Below are positions 4,693 to 11,798 of a stretch of DNA of 42,037 bases, in pieces. The stretch spans positions 1 through 42,037 of the IMG/VR virus record IMGVR_UViG_3300044679_000022. One strand, 5' to 3'. The position numbers were made by a program, and so were the translations under genes. Below the pieces are notes generated by a model that saw only the letters and a list, made by a program, of their open reading frames with translations, had not been told where the DNA came from and ran no database searches. Source of the DNA: a virus. The first letter of the stretch is position 1. Each line of letters opens with the position of its first letter.

Positions 4693-7431
4693 ATGAAGCT
4701 CCGCCCCTACCAACTTGAAGCCATTGCCGCCGTCCGCGAGTGCTGGGCGTCAGGGGAACGCAACGCCATTATTTCGATGGCCACCGGCTGCGGCAAGACG
4801 GTCATCTTCGCCGATCTGGCCCGCGAGCAGATGGCCCATGGCCGCGTGATGACGCTGGCCCACCGCGACGAATTGATCGAGCAGGCCCGCGACAAGATGA
4901 CGCACTGGACAGGCGTGCGGCCGGCCCTGGAAAAGGCCGAGCATTACGCCGATCGGGGGATGCACCGCGATTCGCCGCTGGTGGTGAGCAGCTTCCAGAC
5001 CCAGGCTCATGGACAACTCAAGCGTTGCCGAAGTTTCAACCCCAGTGATTTTTCGATGGTGATTGCGGACGAGTGTTTTCCGGCCGGGACACTGGTTGAT
5101 GGAAGGCGCATCGAGCGAATAAGGGTCGGCGACCTGGTTAAGTGCTGGGATCACAAGAAAAACATGAGTGTCTATCGCCCGGTACTCAATCTGTTCCGCC
5201 GAAACTCGTCCGACCTGGTCCGCATCACCCTCTCTGACCACTCGCGCCTGATCTGCACCGCATCACACCCGGTATGGTCGGACACACGGGGAAAATATGT
5301 GGCTGCCGGCTTGCTTGACAGCCGAGATATGGTGCTTAAACTCATCACATATGAGCAAAATCCATATTCCCCGCCGTCCAGTTCGGGACCTGCCCTGCAT
5401 CACCTGCGGAATCATCGTACATTGCGAGGGGAAACGCGGCAGGGAAATGGACAGGAGGGGTCGAGTATATTGCTCGCCAGCTTGCTCACAAAAAGAACGT
5501 GCTCGCTTGTCGTCCCTGCGGATGGCCAAGACAAACCGAAAGTACGCCTCGGCCAGAATGACGGCCAACAACCCGATGGCCAGACCAGAGATTCGGGCCA
5601 AAGTGTCCGCGGCGATGGCGGGAAGATCGCCAATAATTCGCGGCGGAAACGGCAGGCCGCCAAGCAAGCGAGAGGTGGCACTGGCGGTGGCGCTGGGGTG
5701 GAAAATAAACCACCACGTCAGAACGATGGCAACGCACATGGGCTTCCCATCGGTCTACAAGATAGACGTGGCCAACGAGGCCATGAAGATAGCAATCGAA
5801 GTGGACGGCGGATCGCACGGAACACTGATCCGGCAGACACAGGATCGGAAAAAAGAGTCGTTCTTACGCTCGTTGGGGTGGACCGTGTTGAGGTTTACCA
5901 ACAAACAGGTGGACGAAAATCTCGCGGGGTGCGTGGAGGAAGTCCGGTCTATAATATCGAGGTTGCCGAACACAACAACTACTTCGCCGATGGCGTCTTA
6001 GTCCACAATTGCCATCACAATCCAGCAAAAAGCCACAAGGCGGTCATTGACCACTACATGCGGAATCCCAATTGCAAGCTCCTGGGCGTGACGGCGACGT
6101 GCGATCGTGCCGACAAAAAGAAGCTGCACGGGACGGTCTGCTATCAATACGACATCGATCGGGCCATCAAAGATGGCTATCTCGTCCCTATGCAGGCCCG
6201 GCGTTACAAGATTGAGGGGATGGATTTTACGCGGATCAAGCATGGCGGCGACTTCACCGAAGGCGACTTGGACCAGATCATCCGCGAAGAAAAAACCCTC
6301 CACGGTATCACCTGTGCGGCCATAGAAGCGGCCTTTCGCCTGCCCCGCTATTGGATGCGCACCTGCGAGAATCCAGAGCTGCTCTCCCAGGAGATTGCAG
6401 AAATTAAGCCTCGCTCGACGATTATCTTCCTGCCCGCCAGGGAATCCGTTGAGCAAACCCCGCTGACCAAACTCACCGCCGACATCTTGAATCGATGGGT
6501 TCCGGGGTGTGCCCGGCCCATCGACGGCAACATGGACAAGGAGATTCGACGTGCCACAATCGACGACTTCAAAGCTGGTCGTTTCGCTTTTTTGTGTGGA
6601 TGTATGGTTCCCACGGAAGGGTTCGATGCTCCTTGTGTATCGTGCGTCGTTGTCGCTCGACCCACAAAATCCAGAGGACTTTATGCGCAAATGGTTGGGC
6701 GCGGGACAAGACCTGCTGAATCAGTTGCCGGAGTTCTCTCAGATATCGAATCCGCCGATTCCCGCCGCCAAGCCATCGCGGCGTCGGAAAAGCCGGACCT
6801 CCTGATCGTCGATCTGGTCGGCAATACCGGCCAGCACAAACTCATCACCGCGGCACACCTGTTCTGCGTCCCTGGCCGCGAATCCGCCATCAACACCGGC
6901 GAGGTGGATGACGCCAACCCCATGGATCAGGCCGCCGATGCCTCCAAGCTGTTCGATCAGGTGGCTGAATTTAAGGACGCAATCGAGAAGCTGGAAGCCC
7001 AGCGCGTGTCCCGCGCCATCGAAAACGCCATGGCCGAGCCGGACATCCTCCAGCGCGAACTGGACAGAGTGCAGGCCAGGCTGCGAGTGATCGGCGTGGC
7101 GAGTCTGGATTACCGGGAAGTGGACGTGCTTGGCAATGGGACTGAGAGCGAACCGGAACCTATGTATGCAAGCCAGGTGAAGTCCGGGCTGTCTGTGAGC
7201 AACCCGGACTTGTACCAAAAACTCTGCGGCATGGGCGTGAATCCCATGACCGCCGACAAGTATGGCGAGCGGCAGGGCTGGACGGTGCTAGTCCGCATGC
7301 GCGACAAGCAATGCACTTTGAAGCAGGCACGGTTCCTCAAGGTTCTAGGGTATCAGGATTCGGAGATTGCCGAGATGAACTTCAAGCAGGCATGCAAGGC
7401 CATTGAGGCCAGCAAGGGAGCAGAAGTATGA
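4693..7431 (+). CDS. SF2 DECH-box helicase precursor interrupted by an intein
   Basis: This is a superfamily 2 helicase of the type III restriction/RAD25-like class. RPYQLEA is at 4-10 and Walker A ATGCGKT at 30-36; LAHRDELIEQA is motif Ia. The Walker B VIADE stops at residue 127, where an intein (128-439) begins, and resumes as CHHNP at 440, so the mature protein has an intact DECH box. Motif III is GVTATCDRAD, and the motif VI region QMVGRGTRP is at about 666-674. After removal of 312 intein residues the mature protein is 600 aa. Residues after ~720 form a coiled C-terminal region ending in a small helical domain. It probably unwinds DNA during phage replication. It starts 6 bases after the previous gene and shares ATGA with the next. 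Confidence 0.93.
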   Translation: MKLRPYQLEAIAAVRECWASGERNAIISMATGCGKTVIFADLAREQMAHGRVMTLAHRDELIEQARDKMTHWTGVRPALEKAEHYADRGMHRDSPLVVSSFQTQAHGQLKRCRSFNPSDFSMVIADECFPAGTLVDGRRIERIRVGDLVKCWDHKKNMSVYRPVLNLFRRNSSDLVRITLSDHSRLICTASHPVWSDTRGKYVAAGLLDSRDMVLKLITYEQNPYSPPSSSGPALHHLRNHRTLRGETRQGNGQEGSSILLASLLTKRTCSLVVPADGQDKPKVRLGQNDGQQPDGQTRDSGQSVRGDGGKIANNSRRKRQAAKQARGGTGGGAGVENKPPRQNDGNAHGLPIGLQDRRGQRGHEDSNRSGRRIARNTDPADTGSEKRVVLTLVGVDRVEVYQQTGGRKSRGVRGGSPVYNIEVAEHNNYFADGVLVHNCHHNPAKSHKAVIDHYMRNPNCKLLGVTATCDRADKKKLHGTVCYQYDIDRAIKDGYLVPMQARRYKIEGMDFTRIKHGGDFTEGDLDQIIREEKTLHGITCAAIEAAFRLPRYWMRTCENPELLSQEIAEIKPRSTIIFLPARESVEQTPLTKLTADILNRWVPGCARPIDGNMDKEIRRATIDDFKAGRFAFLCGCMVPTEGFDAPCVSCVVVARPTKSRGLYAQMVGRGTRPAESVAGVLSDIESADSRRQAIAASEKPDLLIVDLVGNTGQHKLITAAHLFCVPGRESAINTGEVDDANPMDQAADASKLFDQVAEFKDAIEKLEAQRVSRAIENAMAEPDILQRELDRVQARLRVIGVASLDYREVDVLGNGTESEPEPMYASQVKSGLSVSNPDLYQKLCGMGVNPMTADKYGERQGWTVLVRMRDKQCTLKQARFLKVLGYQDSEIAEMNFKQACKAIEASKGAEV
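5074..6009 (+). mobile_element. Intein in the helicase DECH box, with endonuclease nested out of frame
   Basis: The intein is residues 128-439 of the helicase precursor. Block A starts at Cys128 (CFPAGTLVDG, then IRVGDLVKCWD). Block B is TASHPVW with the conserved Thr189 and His192. Block F is VYNIEVAEHNNYFADG, and block G ends VLVHN at Asn439, followed by the +1 nucleophile Cys440. All key splicing residues are present. In the precursor frame the segment between about residues 217 and 400 is an Arg/Gly/Gln-rich, featureless linker and contains no endonuclease. The +1 frame of the same DNA encodes a homing nuclease. Confidence 0.93.
5351..6001 (+). CDS. EDxHD/Vsr-like homing endonuclease nested in +1 frame of the intein
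   Basis: This 216-residue protein lies wholly inside the intein, one frame off. Residues 16-45 form a zinc-finger-like cluster (CITC, then YCSPAC). Residues 73-89 (NNPMARPEIRAKVSAAM) look like the NUMOD3-type DNA-binding motif common in homing nucleases. The catalytic PD-(D/E)XK/Vsr-like core shows YKIDVANE (Asp139), IAIEVDGGSH (Glu150, Asp152, His156), Asp165 with RKK, and GWTVLRFTN. The order matches the EDxHD homing family described with split inteins. The stop codon is 8 bases before the intein end. ATG 5351 has no clear ribosome site; an in-frame ATG at 5297 has GGGGA 4 bases upstream and would add 18 residues. It presumably cuts intein-free helicase alleles. Confidence 0.85.
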   Translation: MSKIHIPRRPVRDLPCITCGIIVHCEGKRGREMDRRGRVYCSPACSQKERARLSSLRMAKTNRKYASARMTANNPMARPEIRAKVSAAMAGRSPIIRGGNGRPPSKREVALAVALGWKINHHVRTMATHMGFPSVYKIDVANEAMKIAIEVDGGSHGTLIRQTQDRKKESFLRSLGWTVLRFTNKQVDENLAGCVEEVRSIISRLPNTTTTSPMAS

Positions 7432-7817
7432 AATCCACCGGCCTATTCGGCGATGAAGTCGATATGTTCAAGCATCCGGCGCATCGGGAGTTTTTCCGCA
7501 AGCGGTTCATCTCCAGGGAGGGACATCGCGCTGAGATTTGCCTTGATCCGAAAAACCACCCGCACGAATTGGGTGTGCGCTACCCCGATTGGTTTGACGA
7601 CGGCGATATGCACTGGGTCGACCGGCTGGATCATGGCTGGGCCAGAGGTCTGGGGAGTGTGGAAGAGTTTCGGTCCATCGCCGGCGACGTGATCGAGCGA
7701 ATCACCCTCCCCGGCGATACCGTCGTCCGCCATCACATGGTCGATGGCGATTCGTGGTGGGATGTGCTGCCCGCACATGCGATCGCGCGGCCCAAGAAGA
7801 TTAAGGGGGAGAAATGA
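7428..7817 (+). CDS. Hypothetical protein (129 aa)
   Basis: It starts with ATG overlapping the helicase stop (ATGA) and ends by overlapping the next ATG, so it is translationally coupled in the replication operon. The sequence is rich in His, Asp and Trp (HPHELGVRYPDWFDDGDMHW, then VRHHMVDGDSWWDVLP), which could bind metal, but no known fold is recognised. It may assist the adjacent helicase or the primase-like protein. Confidence 0.75.
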   Translation: MKSTGLFGDEVDMFKHPAHREFFRKRFISREGHRAEICLDPKNHPHELGVRYPDWFDDGDMHWVDRLDHGWARGLGSVEEFRSIAGDVIERITLPGDTVVRHHMVDGDSWWDVLPAHAIARPKKIKGEK

Positions 7818-8827
7818 CTATCGAAGGATTCGAGCTTGGCATTAAGTGCCCGATCTGCAATCAGACGGGCTATTGCGCCCGCTCCCCGGACGGCCGCCTG
7901 ATCGCCTGTATGAACAAGGAGGCCACCAATTCCAGGTACACGGAGGTTTTCACTGAGCATGGGCTGCAAAACTTCCACATCCACCGCGCCCCCGGCGCCG
8001 TCAATTCGGTGAGGATAGACATGATGAGAGAGGCCGACCGATTCGCCCGGGCGATGACCCCGCAGTCCCTGGCCCGCATCGCCGACATGCTCAAGGTTGA
8101 CCCGGATATTCTGACGATGTACGGCGTTGGGCATGAGGTGGAAAAGGACATCTTCACCATGCCGGTGCGGAACCTCAAGGACTGGACCATCTGCGCCTTC
8201 CTGCTGCATCGGGCCAGCGACCACCGCGAGAATTGGCTCCAGCAGCCCTACGCCGCCCGGCTGGATGGATTCTTCGTTCCCACAATCAATCCCTTCATCG
8301 GCAACAAACCGATCACGGTAATCGCCTGCCGTGGGCTGGTCAGCACGCTGGCGGTTGCGTCCCTTGGCTTTTCCGCCATCGGGCGCACAACCGCGGCCGG
8401 CGGATTCCTGGAGCTTCTGGGCCTGATGGGGCGATGCCCCCTGGACTTGATCGTCGTCCCGGACAGCGAAGGCGGCTGGGTGGTCAACCGGGCCTCTGGC
8501 GTGCCCAGCCTGATCGGCTGGGATGGGGCACTGCTCCTGTGCCGGGAGATACTGGGGCAGTGGAATCCCCATACCGACACCACCTTCCTCCAGGACATCC
8601 CCGCCGCGGTGAAGGTGGAGAGGTCGCAACTGCGGCTGATGCTGCCGGACAAGAAGTATCCCTCCCTCCACGCGATGATCCAGGCTGGGGCGGGCGAGGA
8701 GGATGTTGGCGAATTGGTGGCCAATGCGGTCAAGGTGGACGATTATTACGTCGGCGAACTGCAAAAGAAGATGGAGGCCGAGAAGAAGAAGCGGTTTATC
8801 GAGATTCAGAAGGGATCGGCGGCATGA
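7814..8827 (+). CDS. Primase/TOPRIM-like protein
   Basis: The N terminus has a zinc-ribbon-like cluster (Cys12, Cys15, Cys21, Cys32; CPICN, then IACMNK) similar to the zinc-binding domain of DNA primases. Residues about 160-225 read ITVIACRGLVSTLAVASLGF followed by RCPLDLIVVPDSEGG, which matches the alternating strand/helix pattern and D-x-D/E end of a TOPRIM fold, although the first catalytic Glu appears replaced. The C terminus is a charged helix (KKMEAEKKKR). It would prime DNA synthesis or act as a remnant or accessory primase. At 337 aa it is short for a primase-helicase, but the helicase is encoded separately two genes upstream. It overlaps both neighbours by ATGA. Confidence 0.65.
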   Translation: MTIEGFELGIKCPICNQTGYCARSPDGRLIACMNKEATNSRYTEVFTEHGLQNFHIHRAPGAVNSVRIDMMREADRFARAMTPQSLARIADMLKVDPDILTMYGVGHEVEKDIFTMPVRNLKDWTICAFLLHRASDHRENWLQQPYAARLDGFFVPTINPFIGNKPITVIACRGLVSTLAVASLGFSAIGRTTAAGGFLELLGLMGRCPLDLIVVPDSEGGWVVNRASGVPSLIGWDGALLLCREILGQWNPHTDTTFLQDIPAAVKVERSQLRLMLPDKKYPSLHAMIQAGAGEEDVGELVANAVKVDDYYVGELQKKMEAEKKKRFIEIQKGSAA

Positions 8828-9099
8828 CCACCATTGAGGACCATCTTCCCGGTTCCCCCGGCGCTCTCCGTGCTGTGCGGGTCACTTACCTGATCCGCCC
8901 GCTGGACGACCACCCAATGGCCTACAAAAACATCCCCTGGGCGATTGGCACGAAAAAGGAGAAGTACCGGGCCTACTGCAATTGCGTGGCTCGCAAGGTG
9001 TTTGAGGCGATGAGCCTGGACGGGGAGTATGTGGCGGACTTGAAAATCGAGGGGATGGCAATTGAACAGGTTAAAAAAACGAAGGACGGTGCGGCATGA
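8824..9099 (+). CDS. Hypothetical protein (91 aa)
   Basis: The ATG overlaps the stop of the primase-like gene (ATGA). The frame is open much further upstream, but that part is the shadow of the previous gene. The product is a small basic alpha/beta protein (RVTYLIRPLDDHP, then KEKYRAYCNCVARKVFEAMSLDGEYVAD). No family is recognised. Its tight coupling in the operon supports a replication-accessory role, which is inference. Confidence 0.7.
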   Translation: MTTIEDHLPGSPGALRAVRVTYLIRPLDDHPMAYKNIPWAIGTKKEKYRAYCNCVARKVFEAMSLDGEYVADLKIEGMAIEQVKKTKDGAA

Positions 9100-9197
9100 T
9101 TGAGTTAGCCTGCCTGATCGCGTGGGTGCTGGTCCTGCTGTTCACGCTGGCCCTTTGCCGTGCGGCGGGCAATGCTGATCGGCGGGATGATGAGTAA
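9096..9197 (+). CDS. Small single-pass membrane peptide (33 aa)
   Basis: A 33-codon frame starts with the ATG of an ATGA overlap and ends just inside the methyltransferase gene. Residues 2-22 (IELACLIAWVLVLLFTLALC) form one hydrophobic segment followed by a charged tail ending DRRDDE. It has the layout of a small inner-membrane phage peptide. Its function is unknown. Confidence 0.55.
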   Translation: MIELACLIAWVLVLLFTLALCRAAGNADRRDDE

Positions 9198-9981
9198 GCC
9201 TCGATTACTTGATCTGTTCTGCGGCGCTGGCGGTTGCACGCGCGGCTACCAGCTTGCCGGATTCCATGTCACGGGCGTCGATGCGAAGTCCTTTGGCCGC
9301 TATGTGGGCGACGACTTCCACCAGGGCGATGCTCTCGATTACCTAAATATTCACGGGCACGAGTTTGACGCGATCCATGCCAGCCCGCCGTGTCAAAGTT
9401 TTTCGTCTATGAAGTCGATGCCCAACGCCAAGAAACATCCCGATCTTGTGACGCCATGCCGCGACCTGCTCAAGAAATCAGGCAAGCCTTACGTAATCGA
9501 AAACGTCGTGGGGTGCCCGCTTATCAATCCGACGATGCTCTGCGGCACTATGTTCGGACTCGGCACCGGAGATGCGGAGCTTCGCCGGCACCGGCTCTTT
9601 GAGACGAATTGGCCGCTCGTCCTGCCTATGGGGATGCACTGCAAACATGGCGTTCGAGCCAGGACCGTGACGGTTATTGGCGGACACGGCCAGCCGGGAT
9701 TGAGCATCGCTCGCCGCAAAAAACAGCGGGTGATCTCCGTCCATGATTCAAGCGGTCGCGGCCATGATAATACGTTGGAGCATAAACTTCGCAAATCCTC
9801 GGTAGTCGCTATTCACGGCTCGTCCGGCGGCTCGTCCACAAGATCGGGCCTCATCTACTTCTCCAGCGCCGAACGCAACGAGGCGATGGGGATTGACTGG
9901 ATGAAAGGCGGAGAAATCAGCCAAGCGATTCCGCCGGCGTATTGTCTTTTTATTGGTGAACGACTAATGAAGTACCTTTGA
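9187..9981 (+). CDS. DNA cytosine-C5 methyltransferase
   Basis: It transfers methyl from SAM to carbon 5 of cytosine in DNA. Motif I is LLDLFCGAGG near the N terminus. Motif IV is SPPCQSFSS with the catalytic Cys at residue 69. Motif VI is YVIENVVG. The C-terminal part contains the sequence-recognition region and ends with a conserved-looking IPPAYCLFIGERL, as expected for motif X. At 264 aa it is compact. It has alternative starts at 9187 and 9190. No restriction partner is obvious unless the following HNH gene serves as one. It most likely protects phage DNA from host restriction, and it is orphan-like. Confidence 0.9.
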   Translation: MMSKPRLLDLFCGAGGCTRGYQLAGFHVTGVDAKSFGRYVGDDFHQGDALDYLNIHGHEFDAIHASPPCQSFSSMKSMPNAKKHPDLVTPCRDLLKKSGKPYVIENVVGCPLINPTMLCGTMFGLGTGDAELRRHRLFETNWPLVLPMGMHCKHGVRARTVTVIGGHGQPGLSIARRKKQRVISVHDSSGRGHDNTLEHKLRKSSVVAIHGSSGGSSTRSGLIYFSSAERNEAMGIDWMKGGEISQAIPPAYCLFIGERLMKYL

Positions 9982-10011
9982 AAATGCACCACAAACATAT
10001 ACAATCAGGGA

Positions 10012-10575
10012 ATGAAAAAATGCTGTGTTTGTCAGGAGGAAAAACCTACTTCCGAATTCGGACCAAGGAAAGGTGTCGCGGGGGCAAGGTCAAGTTGCCG
10101 GCAATGCGATGCGCGGTATCACCGAGAATACCACCAAAAGAATCTGGTGATGGTTCGCGCAAAGGCGGCCGCCTATCAGAGGAAACTCAGACGGATGCCG
10201 GAAGAATGCGCCAAATTGAGAGCGGCCCAAAAGATCAGGTGGAAACGCGGTGGGGCACAGAAGCAACAAGAGTATTTGGACCGTTTAAAATCGAGCAATT
10301 TCTTCAAATGGAAATCCCGAAAGAGCTATGTAAAACTTTCCGAGAAGGAGTTGCGGTTGATTTGGGAGAAACAGGATGGAAGATGTCGCCTGACCGGGCG
10401 ACCACTGGATTGCGGGGCCGAGTTGGATCACATTTTACCAAAGTCGAGGGGCGGAAAATCGACGCCAGAAAATTCACAGTGGCTTTGCGCCGTAGCGAAC
10501 CAAGCGAAACGGAGTTTAACCGACGCGGAATTCATTTCATTTTGCCGCGAGGTGGTAGCTTGGGCAGATCGCTAA
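10012..10575 (+). CDS. HNH endonuclease (free-standing)
   Basis: The N terminus has a zinc-ribbon motif (CCVCQEEKP, then CRQCDARYHREYH), which is typical of phage HNH proteins. Residues 134-165 form the HNH core: CGAELDHILPKSRGG with catalytic Asp139/His140, then a downstream Asn in PENSQWLC and a final NQAKR. It probably nicks or cuts DNA and may be a homing nuclease. Local base composition is more A-rich than the flanks, which fits acquisition by transfer. It follows the methyltransferase by 30 bases, preceded by a weak AGGG. A longer overlapping frame on the same strand (from 9978) is its shadow. Confidence 0.85.
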   Translation: MKKCCVCQEEKPTSEFGPRKGVAGARSSCRQCDARYHREYHQKNLVMVRAKAAAYQRKLRRMPEECAKLRAAQKIRWKRGGAQKQQEYLDRLKSSNFFKWKSRKSYVKLSEKELRLIWEKQDGRCRLTGRPLDCGAELDHILPKSRGGKSTPENSQWLCAVANQAKRSLTDAEFISFCREVVAWADR

Positions 10576-10645
10576 TTGCCTACACGCACTTCATAGGCTT
10601 GCAATTGGAGAAAGTGGCGATATCTTGGCCCCAGAAATAAAAAGT

Positions 10646-10675
10646 GCCACCGACCCCAGTAAGAAGGTCGGTGGC
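10646..10675 (-). terminator. Intrinsic terminator-like hairpin read on the - strand
   Basis: GCCACCGACC and GGTCGGTGGC form a perfect 10-bp stem with a 10-base loop. On the - strand the stem is followed by CTTTTTATTT, a T-rich tract; on the + strand no T-run follows. It would therefore stop a leftward transcript, either read-through from the virion operon or a - strand RNA made inside the 10676-11159 gap. Confidence 0.55.
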
Positions 10676-11099
10676 GAGTTCCAACTGATTTAGGCAGTCG
10701 GCACATGCAACTTACCGCATCCAACTCCGAAATTCAAGAATCAGGAAAAATACCGTCGTCGCGCCGGTCCCATTCCCCCGCGACGGCCACGATGTCGGGA
10801 TGAAAGCCCACAGAGCTTCCGCCCGGCAGGCTCTACCAGCGCCGGGGTTTTGGGAAAGCCGGGACTTCCGCCTGTGCGGCCGGCGAATTGGCATTTTCAG
10901 TATGTGCCGGTGTCCGCTGAGCGGCCCGGCAACAGCAAGACGCCCGGAACTGACCCCTACTTTAAGGGCGCTGATGGCTTTGCCGGTTTCACATGCCGAC
11001 GCCATCACACTCAAGCCTCTCTGCGGTGGCCGTATCTGCCAGCGGCGAAATGGTGTGAGCAGAGGCGACTGGAAGGTGAAAACCTCACCCGCTCCAGCA

Positions 11100-11121
11100 A
11101 GCGACTCTCTAGGGGGTCGCT
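11100..11121. repeat. Hairpin upstream of the DUF3820 gene
   Basis: AGCGACTC pairs with GGGTCGCT (one G-T wobble) around a 6-base loop, 38 bases before the ATG at 11160. It has no T-run. It could be part of a structured leader or RNA. Confidence 0.4.
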
Positions 11122-11159
11122 GCGCTCTTCAATTCCATCCCTTACAGGAAAGGTATCCC

Positions 11160-11363
11160 ATGAAATGCGAAGATGTGAAGATGCTCTTTGGCAAGCATAA
11201 GGGTAAGACGCTGGGCGACATCCTTGCCGATGACCCAGCATACTTAGACTGGCTCTCTGATGCCGATATCACCAACCAGACACTTCGGCAAGGCGTTGAG
11301 CAAATGAACGAGAAGTACGCCGCTGAGATAGAAAGGGCGGTTGAGAACCATGGCCATGAATGA
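11160..11363 (+). CDS. DUF3820 / exonuclease-X-tail-like small protein (67 aa)
   Basis: The sequence FGKHKGKTLGDILADDP followed by YLDWLSD is the signature of the DUF3820 family, which is also found as the C-terminal domain of exodeoxyribonuclease X-like proteins. It is usually associated with DNA metabolism, but the biochemical role is not established. The ATG is preceded by AGGAAAGG. Upstream in-frame codons to 10800 look non-coding and are excluded. Its stop overlaps the start region of the next gene, so it opens a new short operon. Confidence 0.8.
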   Translation: MKCEDVKMLFGKHKGKTLGDILADDPAYLDWLSDADITNQTLRQGVEQMNEKYAAEIERAVENHGHE

Positions 11364-11604
11364 ATCCGAGGCTCGCAAAGCCATCCAGCAACACGCCGGC
11401 CCGATGGCCGATGCGGTGGACGTGATCCGCGGCATGCCCAATTGCATCACCTTTGACCTGGACGACGGCGAGCCGATGCTCCTTGGCACGGGAGAGACGT
11501 GGGATCAGGCGGTGGCCGTGGCAATGCGGTACATCGAACGGATGCTCAAGTTTGAGCGGGCGATCAAGCGGTACAGGCGTACCAAGAACGCGGTGAACCA
11601 ATGA
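11350..11604 (+). CDS. Hypothetical protein (84 aa)
   Basis: It starts inside the end of the DUF3820 gene, at ATG 11350 or the second ATG at 11356, and ends with an ATGA overlap with the next gene. It is mostly helical with a basic C-terminal helix (RYIERMLKFERAIKRYRRTKN). No family is recognised. The coupling to its neighbours supports translation. Confidence 0.7.
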   Translation: MAMNESEARKAIQQHAGPMADAVDVIRGMPNCITFDLDDGEPMLLGTGETWDQAVAVAMRYIERMLKFERAIKRYRRTKNAVNQ

Positions 11605-11798
11605 TAACGCAACTTAACCCCCCTATCCCCCTCTCCACCCCCAAGGGCGACGGCTACGCCCTTCTGGTGATCGATTACGGCCAGGAGCACCATCTCCTGT
11701 GGACCGTTGCCATCGACGCCACGGGGGAGATATGGACGTTTGCCAACCCGGAGGTGCGGGCGCAGAAGAACGTGACGATGGGGAGGACGCTGCCATGA
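11601..11798 (+). CDS. Hypothetical small protein (65 aa)
   Basis: The start overlaps the previous stop (ATGA) and the end overlaps the next ATG. The sequence has a beta-rich core (YALLVIDYGQEHHLLWTVAID, then GEIWTFANPEVRAQKN). The pattern is familiar from small phage accessory proteins of unknown function, but no family name can be given with confidence. Confidence 0.7.
   Translation: MITQLNPPIPLSTPKGDGYALLVIDYGQEHHLLWTVAIDATGEIWTFANPEVRAQKNVTMGRTLP

Larger units (their letters stand above)
10576..11159. other. 584-base intergenic stretch without a convincing gene
   Basis: This is the longest gene-poor stretch in a densely packed genome. It holds the 10646-10675 hairpin, a GGTGA/TCACC hairpin near 11080, and an 8-bp hairpin at 11100-11121. 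Short frames exist on both strands (for example - strand 10712-11014), but their residue composition is not protein-like and none has a good ribosome site. A structured non-coding RNA, an origin or a regulatory region are all possible. Confidence 0.5.

Noticed and set aside
7733-8764. 343-residue - strand frame
   Set aside because: It is antisense to the primase-like gene in a chain of ATGA-coupled genes and is a shadow.
9978-10640. 220-residue + strand frame overlapping the HNH gene
   Set aside because: It is longer than the HNH gene but has no motif, while the overlapping frame has a complete zinc ribbon and HNH core.
10712-11014. 100-residue - strand frame in the 584-base gap
   Set aside because: It ends near a - strand terminator, but its composition is not convincing and there is no good ribosome site; a non-coding RNA is at least as likely.
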